NCBI GenBank assembly: GCA_013003715.1
Contig: JABDIN010000091.1
Span: 1 to 36,339 of the forward strand
Length of the DNA stretch: 36,339 nt
Direction: 5' to 3'
Source of the DNA: Desulfobacteraceae bacterium
Lineage (GTDB): Bacteria > Desulfobacterota > Desulfobacteria > Desulfobacterales > Desulfosarcinaceae
In this document: piece after piece, positions 33,943-36,339 of the stretch
How positions within the stretch are numbered: the stretch's first letter is position 1
Layout: every line of letters starts with the position of its first letter
Made by a program: the position numbers and the translations under genes
The notes under the pieces: model-generated
What the model was told of the DNA's origin: nothing
What the model saw: only the letters and a program-made list of their open reading frames with translations
Databases searched by the model: none

Positions 33943-35268
33943 ATGGACGCTGCATTAATTCCCAAAGGCGTAAAACGATGCCCGATGTGGCAATTTCTTC
34001 TGGCGCTCGGTGTGGTGGGCGCTGTGCTCGCTTGGGGTGTCTACGCAATGCTGCTCTGCTGGATTAAAGGTCTGAATCAGACCAACATGAACGATTATTA
34101 CGGGTTTGCGTTGTGGATCTGGGCGGACCTGGCCGTGATCGCAGTGGGGGGTGGCGCGTTCTTCACCGGGTTTTTGAGATATGTCATCGGCAAGAACGAG
34201 CTTAAAAATATCATCAACTATGCCGTACTGATCGGCTTTATCTGCTACAGCAGCGCATTGCTGATCCTGGCCATCGATGTGGGGCAGCCGCTCCGCAACT
34301 GGTTTATCTTCTGGCATGCCAATATCCATTCCATGCTGACGGAAGTGGCCTTCTGCCTCTCCTGTTATTTCGGCGTGCTGTGCATCGAGTACATCCCGCT
34401 GATCCTCGAGAATCGCCAGATCGACAAGGTGCCGTTTTTTCATAACCTGAGCCACAACTTGCACGAAACCATGGCGCTGTTCGCAGCCACCGGGGCCTTT
34501 CTCTCTTTTTTCCACCAGGGATCCCTCGGGGGTGTGGCCGGCGTGATGTTCGGCCGGCCGTTTGCCTTCAGAGAGCACATCCTGGTATGGCCCTACACCT
34601 TTTTCCTGTTCACCTGGTCGGCGGCCGCCTACGGGCCGTGTTTCACCCTGCTGGTCACCTGGATTACGGAAAAGATCACCCGCAAGAAGCTGGTGAAGGA
34701 TAATGTCATCGAACTCCTGGCCAAGATTTCCGGATGGATGATCCTTTCTTATATCATCGTCAAGGGAATCGATACCAGCTACTGGGCCAATATCACGGCC
34801 AAATCCATGGGGCTCTCCCTGCATGATTTTTACGGCCGGAACTGGTTCTACGGGTATTGGATGCTGTTCACCGAACTGGTCATCTGCGGTGTGGTGCCGG
34901 CCGTCATTCTCATTACGAGCCATGGACGGAAAACGGCCTGGCTCCGCGTAACGGCCATCACCCTCGGTGTGGTCGGTGTCTGTCTGAACCGCTGGGTTAT
35001 GGTGCTCCAGATCATGGCCACGCCGGTAATGACCTTCGATAAATTCGTATTGTATTATCCGAGCTGGCAGGAAGTGGCCACCACGATTTTACCGGTGGCC
35101 TACGGGATCATCCTGATCCTGATATCCTATCGGTATCTTCCGATATTTCCCCAGGAGGCGGAACTCAACCCCATCGATACCAATGAACCGGTTTCCCGGG
35201 AAACGGCCATTGATGCGGACGCCGGCACCGACAGCACGGATACGGCCGCCGATATGGCGCCGGCCTGA
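33943..35268 (+). CDS. qrcD: Qrc complex membrane quinone-binding subunit QrcD (NrfD/PsrC family)
   Basis: A 441-residue integral membrane protein with about ten hydrophobic segments, of the NrfD/PsrC type without haem b. Family-like features are the long helices around WADLAVIAVGGGAFFTGFL, GFICYSSALLILAIDVGQP, and the charged FGRPFAFREHILVWPYTFF segment. It binds menaquinone and is the site where the complex reduces it. The last 35 residues are a soluble acidic, Thr/Asp-rich tail. TGAGGAG lies about 10 nt before the ATG. The gene is followed 126 nt downstream by a 53-codon gene in the same operon. Confidence 0.92.
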   Translation: MDAALIPKGVKRCPMWQFLLALGVVGAVLAWGVYAMLLCWIKGLNQTNMNDYYGFALWIWADLAVIAVGGGAFFTGFLRYVIGKNELKNIINYAVLIGFICYSSALLILAIDVGQPLRNWFIFWHANIHSMLTEVAFCLSCYFGVLCIEYIPLILENRQIDKVPFFHNLSHNLHETMALFAATGAFLSFFHQGSLGGVAGVMFGRPFAFREHILVWPYTFFLFTWSAAAYGPCFTLLVTWITEKITRKKLVKDNVIELLAKISGWMILSYIIVKGIDTSYWANITAKSMGLSLHDFYGRNWFYGYWMLFTELVICGVVPAVILITSHGRKTAWLRVTAITLGVVGVCLNRWVMVLQIMATPVMTFDKFVLYYPSWQEVATTILPVAYGIILILISYRYLPIFPQEAELNPIDTNEPVSRETAIDADAGTDSTDTAADMAPA

Positions 35269-35394
35269 TGTTGTAAAAGTGGCCGGATATTGTAAACGTG
35301 TTAAATAGAATATGCTTTTGTGGTGACAGGAATCCCTTTCACTATTTTTTACATAAGCAATTGATTGTTCGACCCCAATTGAGGAGAAAAAATA

Positions 35395-35556
35395 ATGCTG
35401 CCATTTAGTTTCGAATGGGTTTGGGATATGGGACATATCGTGTTTCATGGCGGACTCTGGTATGCCCTGAATATCATCGGCCTCGGCATGACCTGGTGCA
35501 TCGGCAAAGCCATATACGACACCATCAAGGGAAAAGGCGCCCACGACCACCACTAG
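35395..35556 (+). CDS. 53-aa membrane protein at the end of the qrc operon
   Basis: The ATG at 35395 is preceded by a strong TTGAGGAG 9 nt away, like the one before qrcD. The 53 residues contain an aromatic, His-bearing N-terminus (FEWVWDMGHIVFHGG), one membrane helix (about 21-42, WYALNIIGLGMTWCIGKAI) and a basic, His-rich tail (KGKGAHDHH). It lies between qrcD and a strong terminator, so it is in the qrc transcript. Small proteins of this shape near redox complexes can be accessory subunits; His14 and His18 flank the membrane surface. I do not recognise a named family. It could be a fifth, stabilising or quinone-site subunit (inference). Confidence 0.75.
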   Translation: MLPFSFEWVWDMGHIVFHGGLWYALNIIGLGMTWCIGKAIYDTIKGKGAHDHH

Positions 35557-35599
35557 GGGCCCGTTCCATATACAATACACAGAATACAATATACAGATA

Positions 35600-35646
35600 A
35601 GCGCTCCCGCGATCCTTGACCGTCCGGATCCGGGGGCGCTTTTTTT
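35600..35646 (+). terminator. Intrinsic terminator of the qrc operon
   Basis: AGCGCTCCCG at 35600-35609 pairs with CGGGGGCGCT at 35631-35640 over ten positions (one G-U), followed by seven Ts. It lies 44 nt after the stop of the 53-codon gene. Confidence 0.9.
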
Positions 35647-35703
35647 GATCTAACAGGCCTCCGTTCGTTCCATCCCGGGCAATCGGATATTACAATGCCC
35701 AAT

Positions 35704-35743
35704 ATCAACGCTCAAATGCAAAATGACGGTATGCTATCGATTA
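35704..35743 (+). repeat. Dispersed intergenic repeat, family 1, copy D
   Basis: CGCTCAAATGCAAAATGACG followed by GTATGCTATC aligns with the copies at 16884 and 21414, with more changes. It lies just past the qrc terminator. The following stretch to about 35830 is AT-rich and holds no gene I can support. Confidence 0.4.
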
Positions 35744-35859
35744 TTTATGGAAAACATTGGAAATGGAGGAAACAAAAACGACAGCATTCCTTCATTTGAC
35801 ATTTAACATTTGAAATTACATTCACATCTTTCATCCGGGTGCGGACAGGATGTAAACAC

Positions 35860-35985
35860 CTATTTGCCCATGCCGGGCATACATGCAAACTCTCCTCCCA
35901 TTCCCCCTTCGTCTTCCCGGTTGATCACCCCGAAATGCGTCAAACCTTTGGCGATGCGCCTGGTGCCTGATTCGGAGACAACCAT
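35860..35985 (-). CDS. Possible 41-aa small protein
   Basis: A 41-codon minus-strand frame (start MVVSESGTRRIAKGLTHFG, end ACMPGMGK) has protein-like composition, and the frame stays open and plausible for another 18 codons upstream without an ATG. The ribosome binding site is weak. It could be a small gene, a gene remnant, or chance. It sits alone in the 560-bp gap between the qrc terminator and the prepilin gene. Confidence 0.22.
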   Translation of the reverse strand: MVVSESGTRRIAKGLTHFGVINREDEGGMGGEFACMPGMGK

Positions 35986-36024
35986 AATAACCCAAATATT
36001 ACAGATGGTTGAGTCACAAAATCG

Positions 36025-36167
36025 ATGGTGGCATATTAGTTGCTAAATCTATGGCTGTCACCATTGGTTCCCAGCGGGGGAGGTGTTCCCTCCGGTGTGG
36101 CAGATTACCGAGGCAACTCAAGATTTGACAAAAAAAACCGATTATTGAAGCGGTAGAAGAGCTACCG
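36025..36167 (+). promoter_or_regulatory. Structured-looking leader of the prepilin gene
   Basis: Between 36025 and 36167 there are three possible stems: ATGGTG (36025-36030) with CACCAT (36059-36064); GGAGG (36079-36083) with CCTCC (36089-36093); and CGGTAG (36151-36156) with CTACCG (36162-36167). The segment GGCAGATTACCGAGGCAAC is reminiscent of the 3' part of c-di-GMP-I riboswitches, which often precede pilin and envelope genes, but the conserved GGCAAACC and CGCAAAGC elements are not found. A regulatory RNA is possible, class undetermined. Confidence 0.25.
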
Positions 36168-36208
36168 GAAACACACGAATTCAATGTCGAATCGAAAGGA
36201 AAATCATC

Positions 36209-36339
36209 ATGTCAAAGCAAAAAACGTCCCTGAATCAAATGCTCCGTGAAAACAAAGGTTTCACCCTGGTGGAAATGGCCATCGTCTTGATCCTCATCGG
36301 GATCATCATCGGCGCCGTCGTAAAAGGCAAGGACCTTGT
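36209..36339 (+). CDS. Type IV prepilin-like protein, N-terminal part only
   Basis: The 43 residues before the right edge contain a classic type III signal: a 17-residue leader ending in Lys-Gly, then FTLVEMAIVLILIGIIIGAV with Phe at +1 and Glu at +5. Prepilin peptidase would cut after Gly17 and methylate Phe18; the hydrophobic helix forms the filament core. GAAAGGA lies 10 nt before the ATG. It could be a major pilin, a minor pilin or a type II secretion pseudopilin; the rest of the gene is outside the window. Confidence 0.85.
   Translation, partial: MSKQKTSLNQMLRENKGFTLVEMAIVLILIGIIIGAVVKGKDL

Noticed and set aside
33955-34923. 322-codon open frame on the minus strand
   Set aside because: Antisense to qrcD; polar Gly/His/Asp-rich composition typical of the reverse of a membrane protein gene.
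36025-36125. Firm call of a c-di-GMP-I riboswitch
   Set aside because: Only the 3' segment resembles the class; the conserved core elements were not found.

Overview
The window looks like chromosomal DNA of a sulfate-reducing Desulfobacterota, most likely in the Desulfobacteraceae/Desulfosarcinaceae neighbourhood. The main reason is a complete, ordered quinone reductase complex locus (qrcABCD) preceded by system II cytochrome c maturation genes (resB, ccsA). Moderate GC coding DNA, long secreted repeat proteins ending in a Gly-rich CFI-type tail, and a Ni-superoxide-dismutase homologue fit that assignment. No phage, insertion sequence or CRISPR array was seen.

Layout. Positions 1-8461, all on the minus strand, form a block of exported and surface proteins: two paralogous YadA-head-like (Hep/Hag) proteins (one cut by the left edge), a CsgG-like lipoprotein with Ig-like domains, a FadL/PorV-like outer membrane barrel, and a 1085-residue Asp-box propeller protein with a CFI-type C-terminus. 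Two of these genes share a nearly identical 36-nt upstream box. Positions 9003-12667 (minus) are a tight three-gene operon: a thiamine-diphosphate enzyme, a BASS/SBF transporter and an SDR epimerase, with a strong palindrome upstream. Positions 12898-16477 (minus) hold small exported, lipoprotein or membrane proteins of mostly unknown function, two probable gene remnants and a secreted Ni-SOD homologue. tRNA-Ala(GGC) with its terminator and promoter lies at 16607-16786.

Positions 17091-19241 (plus) encode a PpiD-type periplasmic chaperone and a small zinc-ribbon membrane protein. They converge on a PiT phosphate transporter/DUF47 pair (minus), followed by a UvrD-family helicase (minus). A small coiled-coil DNA-binding protein and an M16 zinc peptidase lipoprotein come next (plus). 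Positions 27361-35556 (plus) form the respiratory block resB-ccsA-qrcA-qrcB-qrcC-qrcD plus a 53-aa membrane protein, closed by a strong intrinsic terminator. ResB and CcsA would attach haem to cytochromes such as QrcA. Qrc passes electrons from periplasmic hydrogenases/formate dehydrogenases via type I cytochrome c3 to menaquinone. The right edge cuts a type IV prepilin-like gene with a structured-looking leader.

The best candidates for something undescribed are the 53-aa fifth gene of the qrc operon, the Ni-SOD homologue whose signal peptidase cut would itself create the metal-binding N-terminal His, the ThDP enzyme/BASS/SDR operon, a membrane-protein gene with an in-frame TGA at codon 3, and the repeated boxes upstream of the surface genes. 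All functional assignments rest on reading motifs by eye; no searches were run.
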